Origin: Mesoflavibacter sp037029465 | Lineage (GTDB): Bacteria > Bacteroidota > Bacteroidia > Flavobacteriales > Flavobacteriaceae | Direction: 5' to 3' | Assembly: GCF_037029465.1 (NCBI RefSeq) | Contig: NZ_JAYMEM010000029.1 | Span: forward strand, 124,001-188,000 | DNA: 64,000 bases | In this document: piece after piece, positions 53,129 through 62,271 of the stretch | Layout of the letters: each line of letters begins with the position of its first letter | How positions within the stretch are numbered: the first letter of the stretch is position 1 | Notes under the pieces: generated by a model | The model's input: only the letters and a program-made list of their open reading frames with translations | Told to the model about the DNA's origin: nothing | Database searches by the model: none | Made by a program: the position numbers and the translations under genes

Positions 53129-54132
53129 TAATTTAAAATCTTAACTAATAGTTCTTTTAGTAAATCACCTTGTGGTACCGCATTACTATTTACACCTTTG
53201 CTTTTTACATCAAACTCTCTAAGTAGAGCAACCACTTGACTTACTTTTCGCATCGGGAAGTTTCTTGCAGCATCCAAATATTCGTTTACAAAATATGGAT
53301 TAACACGTAAAGCACTTGCAACACTTCGCGGATTTTTATCATTCATACCATGTAATTGCAATAACTGAGAAAAGAAATTAAATAGTAATGCAACCGTAAC
53401 TACCATTGGGTTATCCTTTGGGTTATCTGCAAAGTATTGTACAATTTTAAATGCCTTTACGCTGTCTCTTGCGCCTATTGCTTTTCTAAGCTCAAAATTA
53501 TTGTAATCTTTACTTATACCAATATTTTCTTCAATATGCTCTGGTGTAATTTGTGTGTTTTGTGGTAAAACGATTTGAAGTTTTTCAAGTTCGTTATTAA
53601 TTTTACCTAAATCTGTACCTAAAAATTCTACTAAAAGCTGAGATGCTTTTGGTGTAATCGTGTAGCCTTTAGGTGATAAGACACGTTTAATCCAATCTGG
53701 TACTTGGTTGTCGTATAATTTTTTACTCTCAAAAACAACACCAGATTTTTTTATCGCCTTATACACTGCTTTACGTTTATCTACTGTTTTGTATTTATAA
53801 CAAAGTACCAAAACGGTTGATGGTTGCGGATTTTTTGCATATTCATCTAACTTATCAAACGTACGTGATAAATCTTGCGCTTCTTTTACAATAACTACTT
53901 GGCGTTCTGCCATCATAGGAAAACGCTTAGCATTGCTAACAATATCTTCTACTGCTACATCACGACCGTACAAAATCATTTGATTAAAACCTCGTTCTTC
54001 TTCTGTAAGAATGGTTTCTTCAATAAATTCTGAAATTTTATCAATGTAATAAGGCTCTTCACCCATTAACAGATAAATGGGTTTGATATTTCCGTTTTTA
54101 ATGTCGGTTACCAGTTGTTTGACGTCGTCCAC
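53128..54132 (-). CDS. holA: DNA polymerase III subunit delta
   Basis: The 334-residue protein has the HolA N-terminal motif PIYLLMGEEPYYIDKISEFI and ends with a clamp-loader collar region (NPYFVNEYLDAARNF). It forms part of the clamp loader that puts the beta clamp on DNA. The length is usual. It diverges from the HSDR_N-like gene. Confidence 0.92.
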   Translation of the reverse strand: MDDVKQLVTDIKNGNIKPIYLLMGEEPYYIDKISEFIEETILTEEERGFNQMILYGRDVAVEDIVSNAKRFPMMAERQVVIVKEAQDLSRTFDKLDEYAKNPQPSTVLVLCYKYKTVDKRKAVYKAIKKSGVVFESKKLYDNQVPDWIKRVLSPKGYTITPKASQLLVEFLGTDLGKINNELEKLQIVLPQNTQITPEHIEENIGISKDYNNFELRKAIGARDSVKAFKIVQYFADNPKDNPMVVTVALLFNFFSQLLQLHGMNDKNPRSVASALRVNPYFVNEYLDAARNFPMRKVSQVVALLREFDVKSKGVNSNAVPQGDLLKELLVKILN

Positions 54133-54228
54133 AAGCTTAAAATTGCAAGTTTAAAATTCCAAAAAAATGACATGGAATTTGCTTTTTTATTATTGTACCT
54201 TAACTTTGAAATAAATTAAACAGCGTTA

Positions 54229-54675
54229 ATGCTAGACCTCAATTTTCCAAAGTTTTCGTTTCGTTTCAAAAATAGCGAAAATAAAGTATCTATCTTTGAT
54301 GTGATACGTAAAAAATTTATCGTTTTACAACCTGAAGAATGGGTAAGACAGCATTGCGTTCATTATTTAATTGAAGTCAAAAATTATCCAATATCTTTAA
54401 TTAACGTTGAAAAGGAGCTGAAAGTAAACGACTTAAAAAAACGTTACGATATTGTTGTTTTTAACACCGATGGAAGCATTAAGCTAATTGTTGAATGTAA
54501 AGCGCCTAAAATTAAGATTAGCCAAGATACTTTTGATCAAATTGCGCGTTATAACCTAACGCTAAATGCCGACTATTTAATGGTTACCAATGGTATAAAT
54601 CATTATTATTGCAAAATGGATTTTGAAGCTGAACATTATCAATTTTTAAGGGATATTCCGGAATATAATAGTTAA
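54229..54675 (+). CDS. Stand-alone HsdR-N-like PD-(D/E)XK protein
   Basis: The 148-residue protein begins MLDLNFPKFSFRFK and contains EEWVRQHCVHYLIE, KKRYDIVVF (Asp) and IKLIVECKAPKI (Glu, Lys), the triad of PD-(D/E)XK nucleases. It is the size of an isolated HsdR N-terminal domain. Copies beside holA are common in Bacteroidota, which suggests a core rather than a defence role. It has no motor or methyltransferase partner. Confidence 0.85.
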   Translation: MLDLNFPKFSFRFKNSENKVSIFDVIRKKFIVLQPEEWVRQHCVHYLIEVKNYPISLINVEKELKVNDLKKRYDIVVFNTDGSIKLIVECKAPKIKISQDTFDQIARYNLTLNADYLMVTNGINHYYCKMDFEAEHYQFLRDIPEYNS

Positions 54676-54680
54676 TAACG

Positions 54681-54745
54681 TTGTCATGCAGAGCTTGTCG
54701 AAGCATCATTAAATGAGATTCTTCACTTCGTTCTGAATGACAAAA
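54681..54745. repeat. Short MITE-like inverted-repeat element
   Basis: The stretch starts TTGTCATGCAGA and ends TTCTGAATGACAA, inverse copies of each other with one mismatch, around a middle with GAGATTCTTC. A related larger element lies at 57005-57116. The ATG inside the right end (TGAATGACA) opens the frame of the next gene. Confidence 0.7.
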
Positions 54746-54775
54746 ACAAATAAACACACCAATAAATCATCAATA

Positions 54776-55762
54776 TTGAAAATAGCAGTAGTCATATTAA
54801 ATTGGAACGGAAAAGCACTTTTAGAGCAGTTTTTACCTTCTGTTATTGATTATTCAAAAGGCGCAACTATTTATGTTGCAGACAATGCATCTACTGACAA
54901 CTCTGTTGATTTTGTAAAAACTCAGTTTCCTGAAGTAAAAATTATAGAAAATAAAACCAATGGTGGTTATGCCAAAGGTTATAATGATGCTTTAAAATTT
55001 GTAGACGAAGACCTTTTTTGCCTTCTTAACAGCGACATTGAAGTCACACCAAATTGGCTTGACCCAATACTTGACACTTTTAACACTGAAACTGAAACAG
55101 CAATCATTCAGCCAAAAATTTTAGATTATAAAGACAAATCTAAATTTGAATATGCTGGCGCTGCTGGTGGTTTTATTGACAAGTATGGTTATCCTTTTTG
55201 TAGAGGTCGTATTTTTGACACTATAGAAGTTGACACTAATCAATATCAAAACAAAAACATTTTTTGGGCATCTGGCGCCTGCTTTTTTATAAAAAAAGAA
55301 GTTTTTAAACAATTAAATGGTTTTGACGAAAGCTTTTTTGCCCATCAAGAAGAAATTGATCTATGTTGGCGTGCATTTAATTTAAACTACAAAACAAAAT
55401 ATGTTTCAGAAAGCACTGTGTATCATGTTGGCGGTGCAACGTTAAGCGCAGCAAATCCTAAAAAAACGTATCTAAATTTTAGAAATAGTTTATTTACCTT
55501 AACCAAAAACGCTAAAGGAAATTTGTTTTTGATAATCTTAGTTAGATTAATTTTGGATGGTATTGCCGGATTAAGATTCTTATTACAACTAAAGTTTAAT
55601 CATTTCTTAGCCGTTTTAAAAGCTCATTTTTCATTTTATGGCAAATTAAAAACACTTTTAAGGCAACGTAAAAACTTAACCCAACAAGCAGGATATTTCT
55701 CTATAAAATCTATAGTTTATCAATATTTCATTAAAAAGAGATCTACTTTTTCAAAACTTTAA
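54776..55762 (+). CDS. Family 2 glycosyltransferase
   Basis: With the TTG at 54776 as start the protein begins MKIAVVILNWNGK and is 328 residues; an ATG at 54737 lies in a repeat element and adds 13 residues of Lys-Thr-Asn composition. Motifs are VADNASTDNS, LLNSDIEVTPNWL, and FFAHQEEIDLCWRAF, as in rhamnosyl- and other GT-A enzymes. The C-terminus has hydrophobic patches that may hold it at the membrane. It probably builds a surface polysaccharide. No cluster partners are present. Confidence 0.9.
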   Translation: MKIAVVILNWNGKALLEQFLPSVIDYSKGATIYVADNASTDNSVDFVKTQFPEVKIIENKTNGGYAKGYNDALKFVDEDLFCLLNSDIEVTPNWLDPILDTFNTETETAIIQPKILDYKDKSKFEYAGAAGGFIDKYGYPFCRGRIFDTIEVDTNQYQNKNIFWASGACFFIKKEVFKQLNGFDESFFAHQEEIDLCWRAFNLNYKTKYVSESTVYHVGGATLSAANPKKTYLNFRNSLFTLTKNAKGNLFLIILVRLILDGIAGLRFLLQLKFNHFLAVLKAHFSFYGKLKTLLRQRKNLTQQAGYFSIKSIVYQYFIKKRSTFSKL

Positions 55763-55813
55763 ATCTTTTAGCAAAAGTTTTGTTAAACCTAATTTTAACA
55801 TTTTAAATATTTA

Positions 55814-55821
55814 TATTTTTG
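55814..55821 (+). promoter_or_regulatory. -7 promoter box of the OmpA-family gene
   Basis: TATTTTTG matches the -7 consensus, about 36 bp before the ATG at 55858. No TTG stands at the normal distance. Confidence 0.45.
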
Positions 55822-55857
55822 GTGTGTATAAATTTAATTTTATTCAATCCATAAATT

Positions 55858-56721
55858 ATGAAGAAACTAATATTATTTAGTGCAAGTGCACTACTGTTAC
55901 TAAGCTCATGTGTATCTAAAAAAGAATACGCTGCATTAGAAGCAAAACATAAAGAAACACAAGACCTATTAAATACTGCAACTGTAAAACTAAACTCTTG
56001 TTTAGCAGATAAAGCTGCAGAGTTAGCAAGAGTTAAAGAGTTACAAGATCGTTTAGCCGATATGAAAGCTAATAACGAAGCTTTAATACAAAGCACTAAA
56101 GACATGACTGTTTTAACAACAAAAGGTGCAGAAAACTTAGAAAAATCTTTAGAAAGCTTAAAAGAAAAAGATTTAAAAATCTCAAGATTACAAGACGCGT
56201 TAACTAAAAAAGACAGTGTTACATTAGCTTTAGTGACAAGTTTGAAGAAAGAAGTTGGTCTTAATGATGAAGACATTGAAATTAATGTAGAAAAAAGCGT
56301 AGTATTTATCTCTTTATCAGATAAATTATTATTTAAAAGCGGAAGCTACAACATTACCGATCGTGCAAAAGAAATCTTAGGTAAAGTAGCTACTGTAATT
56401 AACGGCAAGCCTAATTTTGAAGCTATGGTAGAAGGACATACAGACAATGTACCATACAGAAAAGGTGTGCTTTTAGATAACTGGGATTTAAGTGTAAAAC
56501 GTAGTACTTCTATTGTAAGAGCATTACAAGAGTTAGGTGTAAAACCAGAAAAATTAATTGCAGCTGGACGTGGTGATCATTTACCTTTAGTACCTAATGA
56601 TACTGCTGAAAATAGAGCAACAAACAGAAGAACAAAGATTTATATCTTACCAAAAATTGATCAGTTTTATAACATGATTGAAGAAGAAATGAAAACAATG
56701 TCTGAAGAAGAAGGTAACTAA
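55858..56721 (+). CDS. OmpA-family peptidoglycan-binding lipoprotein
   Basis: The 287-residue protein has a lipobox (LLLLSSC, Cys 18), a long heptad-patterned coiled coil (about 25-125) and a C-terminal OmpA domain: LFKSGSYNITDRAKEIL, MVEGHTDNVPY, LSVKRSTSIVRALQELG and ENRATNRRTKIYI. The Asp and Arg residues for diaminopimelate are present. It links the outer membrane to peptidoglycan. It is followed by a good terminator. Confidence 0.95.
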   Translation: MKKLILFSASALLLLSSCVSKKEYAALEAKHKETQDLLNTATVKLNSCLADKAAELARVKELQDRLADMKANNEALIQSTKDMTVLTTKGAENLEKSLESLKEKDLKISRLQDALTKKDSVTLALVTSLKKEVGLNDEDIEINVEKSVVFISLSDKLLFKSGSYNITDRAKEILGKVATVINGKPNFEAMVEGHTDNVPYRKGVLLDNWDLSVKRSTSIVRALQELGVKPEKLIAAGRGDHLPLVPNDTAENRATNRRTKIYILPKIDQFYNMIEEEMKTMSEEEGN

Positions 56722-56745
56722 AATCCAGAAAAAACAAATAGAAAG

Positions 56746-56775
56746 AAGCTCAACGTAAAGTTGGGCTTTTTTTAT
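56746..56775 (+). terminator. Terminator after the OmpA lipoprotein gene
   Basis: AAGCTCAAC (56746-56754) and GTTGGGCTT (56760-56768) form a stem with one G-T pair, followed by seven T. Confidence 0.8.
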
Positions 56776-56779
56776 GGCG

Positions 56780-57004
56780 TTACCTTTTACTTAAACCTAC
56801 AAGATTGAAAAATCTTGCAGGATCGCAAAAGGTCAGGCTTTCAAGGCTCGCTATCAAAGATGAGCTCAGACAACCCTTTCAATCCTTAACGCACCAATCT
56901 GCCAAATTATAGGCTTATAAAAAGCTAAAGGATTGACAATAATAGCCAATCCCTTAGGACATGGCGCAAGGAAAATTCCCCTTACCATATTGTAAAAATA
57001 ATTT
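56780..57004. other. Gene-free DNA with a small hairpin
   Basis: No gene is visible. CCTACAAGATT (56796-56806) pairs with AATCTTGCAGG (56811-56821), the kind of small hairpin repeat frequent between Flavobacteriia genes. The rest has an uneven composition and looks like decayed repeat DNA. Confidence 0.4.
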
Positions 57005-57116
57005 TTTTGTCATTCAGAGCAAAGCGAAGAATCTATAAAAAATCTTATATCTAAAAGATTCTTCAGTCGTTTCTCACTTCGACTTCGCTCAGTACATAGC
57101 CTTCTGAATGACAAAA
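57005..57116. repeat. MITE-like inverted-repeat element
   Basis: TTTTGTCATTCAGA at 57005-57018 is the exact inverse of TCTGAATGACAAAA at 57103-57116. Between them lie GAAGAATCT and AGATTCTTC as inner arms. The element touches the stop codon of the next gene (57118). It is a larger relative of 54681-54745. Confidence 0.8.
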
Positions 57117-57117
57117 T

Positions 57118-57462
57118 TCACTCACTCCAAATGGCTAGTTCATTACCCGAAGGATCTAAAAACTGAAAACGTTTACCGCCAGGAAAAGAAAATATATCTA
57201 CAGAAATTGTTGCTCCTAATTGAATTAGTTTTTCTTTGATTTCTTCTAAATTATTATGATACAACACTACCAAAACACCATTACTAATTGGTTGATCCGT
57301 TTTTGTAAATCCGCCATCCAAACCACTAGCTTCAAAAGCAACGTAACTATCGCCATAATCTGTAAACTTCCAACCAAATGAGTTACTGTAAAAGCTTTTT
57401 GTAGCTTCTAGATTGGTTGCTTTTAACTCAATGTAGTTAATGTGGTTGTTGGTTGGTTGCAT
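57118..57462 (-). CDS. VOC/glyoxalase-fold protein
   Basis: The 114-residue protein has the vicinal-oxygen-chelate repeat: HINYIELKATNLEATKSFYSN and, in the second half, GGKRFQFLDPSGNELAIW, with His and Glu for metal. Such small proteins are dioxygenases, glyoxalases or resistance proteins; the substrate is unknown. It begins 1 bp after the stop of the Sua5-like gene and so shares its transcript. Confidence 0.9.
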   Translation of the reverse strand: MQPTNNHINYIELKATNLEATKSFYSNSFGWKFTDYGDSYVAFEASGLDGGFTKTDQPISNGVLVVLYHNNLEEIKEKLIQLGATISVDIFSFPGGKRFQFLDPSGNELAIWSE

Positions 57463-57463
57463 A

Positions 57464-58084
57464 TTAAAAAATCTCTAAACTTCCTTTTCCTTCTCTAACA
57501 ATTAAAGGTTCGTCTTGTGATAAATCAATAACGGTTGACGCATGATTATCTCCATATCCGCCATCAATAACTAAATCTACAAGATTATCCCATTTTTCAT
57601 GAATTAATTCTGGATCTGTGGTATATTCTATAATTTCATCTTCATCTCTTATAGACGTAGACACAATTGGATTACCTAAAGCTTTTACTATATCTAAAGC
57701 AATGTTATTATTTGGAACACGTATACCAACTTCCTTTTTCTTTTTAAATGCAGCTGGCAACGTTTTAGATCCTGGTAAAATAAAGGTATACGGACCAGGT
57801 AAAGCTCGTTTTAGGATTTTGAATGTCTTAGTATCTATTTGCTTAACATAATCGGATAAATTACTTAAATCGTGACAAATAAATGAGAAGTTTGCTTTGT
57901 CTAATTTTACACCTTTTATACGCGCAATACGCTCTAAAGCTTTTGTATTTGTGATATCACATCCTAAACCGTAAACTGTATCTGTTGGGTAAATGACTAA
58001 ACCTCCTTTTTTTAAAACCTCAACCACTTGCTTGATTGCTTTTGGATTTGGGTTTTCTTCGTATATTCTAATAAAATCTGCCAT
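57464..58084 (-). CDS. Sua5/YciO/YrdC-family protein
   Basis: From the ATG at 58084 the protein is 206 residues, starting MADFIRIYEENPNPKAI; a frame from 58135 adds a leader of no similarity. Motifs are VYPTDTVYGLGCDI-like, KRALPGPYTFILPG and GIRVPNN. Relatives make threonylcarbamoyl-AMP for tRNA t6A, although the length and N-terminus are closer to the YciO branch, which may have a different role. Confidence 0.88.
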   Translation of the reverse strand: MADFIRIYEENPNPKAIKQVVEVLKKGGLVIYPTDTVYGLGCDITNTKALERIARIKGVKLDKANFSFICHDLSNLSDYVKQIDTKTFKILKRALPGPYTFILPGSKTLPAAFKKKKEVGIRVPNNNIALDIVKALGNPIVSTSIRDEDEIIEYTTDPELIHEKWDNLVDLVIDGGYGDNHASTVIDLSQDEPLIVREGKGSLEIF

Positions 58085-58192
58085 TTGTTTTATTATTAAA
58101 TTAAAACTTCTCGATACATTTTGTTCGTCCCTCACAAAACACTCAAAGTGACGTTACTCTTCAAACTTTGAACTTCAAACTTTGAACTAAAG

Positions 58193-60532
58193 TTACCCTA
58201 TTACATCTAATTTTGCAAAACGTAACAACAGCTTTTTAACACCAGCTACTTCAAATTTAATTTCTGCTTTGGTATCACTTCCTTTTCCTTCTATTTTTAA
58301 GACTTCACCTTTACCAAACCGCATATGACTTACAATATTACCTACTGCTAAATTACCGTCAAACAAGTTGGTACTTGGCACATCATTTTTACCTAAAGCA
58401 TCTACTTTTTTTAGGTTTTTAGGTGTTGATGGTGTAAACTTTTCTGGTGCTTTCTTTTCTTTCTTTTTAAACTTTGGCTGAATTGGTTTTTTAAACCTAA
58501 CTTTATTAGGCTCTACATCTCCAAAAATATCTGCAGATAACATTGGATTGATACGTCTTTCTTCTGGTGGCGTAATATTTTCTACAAACTGATCGTCAAT
58601 TTCTTCAATAAATCGGCTTGGTTCTGAGTCGACTAATTTTCCCCAACGGTAACGTGATAAGGCATAGGTTAAATACGCTTGCTTTTCAGCTCTGGTCAAG
58701 GCTACGTAAAACAGTCTTCGCTCCTCTTCCAACTCGCTACGCGTATTCATACTCATAGCACTTGGGAATAAATCTTCTTCTAAACCTACCACAAATACGT
58801 TGTTAAACTCTAGTCCTTTTGCAAGGTGAATGGTCATTAATGCCACAACATCATCATCTCCATTTTCATTATCTAAATCGGTTGCTAAAGCGACGTCTTC
58901 TAAAAACTCAGCTAAATCACCTTTGGCATCTGCAATTTCTTGTTGTCCTTCAACAAAATCTTTAACACCGTTTAGCAATTCTTCAACGTTTTCTAGTCTT
59001 GTAACACCTTCTGGAGTCCCATCTTTATTAAACTCACGCATTAAACCACTAGCTTTCACAACATGTTCTGCTAATTCAAAAGCAGTCGCAGTTTGATTCA
59101 TCACCTGAAAACTTTCAATTAAAGTTACAAAATCACGAAGTTTGTTTTTAGTTCCGTTATTTATGTTGATTTGAACCGTGTCAATTTCTTTTAAAATTTC
59201 CCAGATGGTTTTGCTTAAACTGTTAGCTGCAACAACTAAACGGTCTATCGTAGTTTGACCAATACCTCTTCCTGGATAATTGATAATTCGTTTTAAAGCT
59301 TCTTCATCTGAAGGGTTTAAAATCAAGCGTAAATAAGACAACACGTCTTTAATTTCTTTACGTTGATAGAAACTTAATCCGCCATAAATTCTGTACGGAA
59401 TATTTCGTTTACGTAACGCATCTTCCATTGCTCTAGATTGCGCATTGGTACGATATAAAATGGCAAAATCGCTATTGTTAAGTTGCTGGTTCATTTTGGT
59501 TTCCCAAATAGTACTTGCTACATAACGACCTTCGTCACCATCGGTTAAAGAACGATGGATTTTTACTTTAGGACCTTCTTCATTAGCAGTCCAAACCACT
59601 TTATCTAATTTGGTTTGGTTATGATCAATGACTGAATTTGCTGCACCAACAATATTTTTTGTAGAACGGTAATTTTGCTCTAATCGGTACAGTTTTACAT
59701 TATCATAATCACGCTGAAAATTAAGAATGTTATTAATATTTGCACCACGAAAGGCATAAATACTCTGCGCATCATCACCTACCACACAAATATTTTGAAA
59801 ACGATCTGCCAATGCGCGAACAATCAAGTACTGACTGTGGTTTGTATCCTGATACTCGTCCACCAAAATGTATCTAAACTTGTCTTGATATTTTGCTAAA
59901 ACGGTTGGGAAACGTGTTAAAAGCTCGTTTGTACGCAGTAATAAATCATCAAAGTCCATTGCTCCAGCTTTAAAACAACGATCTACATATTCTTTATAGA
60001 TATTACCCATTTGTGGTCGCCTAGCCATAGCATCTGCTTCCATCAATTCTAGATTATTAAAGTATGCTTTTACAGTGATTAAACTGTTTTTGTAAGATGA
60101 AATTCGACTATAAACTTGTTTGGTTTTATATAGGTCTTTATCTAAATTCATCTCTTTGATAATCGATCCTAAAAGTTTTTGAGAATCTTGTGTATCATAA
60201 ATAGTAAAATTACTCGGGAAACCTAAATGATGTCCTTCTACTCTTAAAATACGTGCAAAAACCGAGTGAAATGTACCCATCCAAAGGTTTTTAGCTTCGC
60301 TTTCTCCAACAATTTGTGCAATACGCTCTTTCATTTCGCGAGCTGCTTTGTTGGTAAAGGTTAATGCCAAAATACTAAAAGAATCTACGCCTTTATGCAT
60401 TAAATGTGCTATCCTGTAAGTAAGCACACGTGTTTTACCCGAACCTGCACCAGCAATAATAATCATCGGTCCGTCTATCTGCAATGTTGGCTCTAATTGT
60501 GCGTCGTTAAGTTGTGAAAGGTACTTTTCCAA
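58193..60532 (-). CDS. UvrD/PcrA-type ATP-dependent DNA helicase
   Basis: The 779-residue SF1 helicase has AGAGSGKTRVLTYR (Walker A), VDEYQDTN (motif II), QNYRSTKNI (motif IV), MTIHLAKGLEFNNVFV (motif V) and VALTRAEKQAYLTYA (motif VI). The C-terminus carries a small Tudor-like domain (GNIVSHMRFGKGEVLKI). It works in excision and mismatch repair and replication. The gene is single, and its upstream region is short. Confidence 0.95.
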   Translation of the reverse strand: MEKYLSQLNDAQLEPTLQIDGPMIIIAGAGSGKTRVLTYRIAHLMHKGVDSFSILALTFTNKAAREMKERIAQIVGESEAKNLWMGTFHSVFARILRVEGHHLGFPSNFTIYDTQDSQKLLGSIIKEMNLDKDLYKTKQVYSRISSYKNSLITVKAYFNNLELMEADAMARRPQMGNIYKEYVDRCFKAGAMDFDDLLLRTNELLTRFPTVLAKYQDKFRYILVDEYQDTNHSQYLIVRALADRFQNICVVGDDAQSIYAFRGANINNILNFQRDYDNVKLYRLEQNYRSTKNIVGAANSVIDHNQTKLDKVVWTANEEGPKVKIHRSLTDGDEGRYVASTIWETKMNQQLNNSDFAILYRTNAQSRAMEDALRKRNIPYRIYGGLSFYQRKEIKDVLSYLRLILNPSDEEALKRIINYPGRGIGQTTIDRLVVAANSLSKTIWEILKEIDTVQININNGTKNKLRDFVTLIESFQVMNQTATAFELAEHVVKASGLMREFNKDGTPEGVTRLENVEELLNGVKDFVEGQQEIADAKGDLAEFLEDVALATDLDNENGDDDVVALMTIHLAKGLEFNNVFVVGLEEDLFPSAMSMNTRSELEEERRLFYVALTRAEKQAYLTYALSRYRWGKLVDSEPSRFIEEIDDQFVENITPPEERRINPMLSADIFGDVEPNKVRFKKPIQPKFKKKEKKAPEKFTPSTPKNLKKVDALGKNDVPSTNLFDGNLAVGNIVSHMRFGKGEVLKIEGKGSDTKAEIKFEVAGVKKLLLRFAKLDVIG

Positions 60533-60607
60533 GAGTTTTAATTTTAGGCGTAAAAATAACCATACCTCTTGGTTTTACTAAAGGATTTTATCAATAATTA
60601 TAAACAA

Positions 60608-62158
60608 TTACAGCATTGCTTCTTTAAGTCCTGCTCTAATACTTATCCAAATAAAATTAAATACTGATTTATGCTTAATTCGCTCTACATTCTGCACAGA
60701 AGCTTTTCTAAAATTATCAGACTGATCATTACTATCTTTTGATACAAATAGGTTAATCAAACCTGATAAAAACTTGTTTTTTTCTTTACCATTTTCTTTT
60801 AAAACCGTAACATCAAAATTTTGATATCTAGTTTTTAAATCAATATTTGAAACATTAGTATTTCCATCTATTGTAAAGTTAGTTTTTAGCAGTTCTCCAT
60901 CTAATCTTATGTTTAAATTTGGCTCCATAAATTGGTTCATTTGACTTGCTTTTAACAAACTAATATCTGCCTTAAACATAAATTGATCTGTAGGATTATT
61001 AATATCAAAACTCCAATTAACATTTAAATTAGAATTATCCATAAATGTAGACGAAATATCAATTGTTGTTGAAACGGAATCTGCAAACGCATTGCCTAAA
61101 TAAGTAACTTCCGCATTTAGATTTGTAAATTTTAATTGACCTGCAGGCTTATTTTGTTTCATCTTTTCTTCGTAGAAAATTGAAGCGTTTTCAATTAGTA
61201 CTTTATTTACTTTTAAATCGAAATTTAAATCTCTTAATTGCTTGCTATACATTTGTTTTACTGAAAAATCATCTGCAACCAACTTGTCTCTATAAATGTT
61301 GAAATCTGGGTTTTTTATTAAGATGTTTTCGCTATTAAAACTGAAAATACTATCATTTTTAAACCCTACGTGATAATCATTAATAGCAATTTCTTCAATC
61401 TTTAAATCAAAGTAATCACGCTCAACTCTCAAATGTTTTGAAAGTTCTTGCTTGTCATACTTGGTTTTGATTTTTAAGTTGGAAAACGTTAAGTTGTTAT
61501 TATTGATTTCAATGTTATTTACAGTCAAATTTTCAAAATTGTTTAATACATAAAAGGTTTGATTGGTCGACAGTTTAAAGTCTTCAAACTTAAAAGGAAT
61601 TTTTGCCTTAGCTGTTTCTTCATTAAAAGTAATTTTTGAGGTAGAAAGATTTAATTGCTCTGACTTAAAAAGTACAGCTTCAGTATTAAAATCAAAAATT
61701 TCAACATTAGCATTTTCTACAGAAAAAGAATCAATATAAACAGGAAATTTTACCTGATTTTTTATTTGAGTATTAAAATCTTTAGATGACACTTTTTTAT
61801 TATAAAAGTGAGTTAGTTTTGGAGTTATTAACTTTAAATTTTCAATATCAATTGTATTGTTTTTCCAATAATTCCAATAACTAAAATCTTTAATAGATAG
61901 TGTTTTAAATTCTAACTGCGTGTTTATTTTTTCGGTAGTTTTTCCTTTTACAGTCAACAAAGGTGCTTCTATTTTAAAATTGCCACCTAACAAGTCTAAA
62001 TCTATCGATTTATATTGTAATTGAATGTGTTCTGGTAGATTGGACACATAGTTTTCAACTTTATTAAGAATTATATTTTTAGCAATAAAATAGCCAATAA
62101 TCAACATGATTAATGACAAAATTATTATCAGAACGGTTTTTTTGGTTTTTAAGGTCAT
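60608..62158 (-). CDS. AsmA/DUF748-like membrane-anchored protein
   Basis: The 516-residue protein has one N-terminal membrane anchor (VLIIILSLIMLIIGYFIA) and a long beta-repeat body with the repeating pattern of short strands ending in Asn (for example LKLITPKLTHFYNK, VLIENASIFYEEKM, LKFTNLNAEVTYLG). This matches AsmA-like or DUF748-type bridge proteins that span the periplasm and move lipids. The family call is based on pattern, not on a strong motif. It is single. Confidence 0.68.
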   Translation of the reverse strand: MTLKTKKTVLIIILSLIMLIIGYFIAKNIILNKVENYVSNLPEHIQLQYKSIDLDLLGGNFKIEAPLLTVKGKTTEKINTQLEFKTLSIKDFSYWNYWKNNTIDIENLKLITPKLTHFYNKKVSSKDFNTQIKNQVKFPVYIDSFSVENANVEIFDFNTEAVLFKSEQLNLSTSKITFNEETAKAKIPFKFEDFKLSTNQTFYVLNNFENLTVNNIEINNNNLTFSNLKIKTKYDKQELSKHLRVERDYFDLKIEEIAINDYHVGFKNDSIFSFNSENILIKNPDFNIYRDKLVADDFSVKQMYSKQLRDLNFDLKVNKVLIENASIFYEEKMKQNKPAGQLKFTNLNAEVTYLGNAFADSVSTTIDISSTFMDNSNLNVNWSFDINNPTDQFMFKADISLLKASQMNQFMEPNLNIRLDGELLKTNFTIDGNTNVSNIDLKTRYQNFDVTVLKENGKEKNKFLSGLINLFVSKDSNDQSDNFRKASVQNVERIKHKSVFNFIWISIRAGLKEAML

Positions 62159-62271
62159 ATATTAAAGATAATCTTTAGTAACCGTAACCTTTCAATTTTA
62201 TAATTATATTAACTTAACAGAAATGTTAACATCGTAATTTTACTATTTTTGAAGAAACAACTCACAAATTC

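Noticed and set aside
54229..54675. Part of a second restriction system
   Set aside because: It is a lone HsdR-N-like domain beside holA in chromosomal context, with no methyltransferase, specificity or motor gene nearby.
55803..56276. Minus-strand frame opposite the OmpA-family gene
   Set aside because: It is the antisense shadow of the coiled-coil part of a clear lipoprotein gene and is Ser/Phe/Leu-rich.
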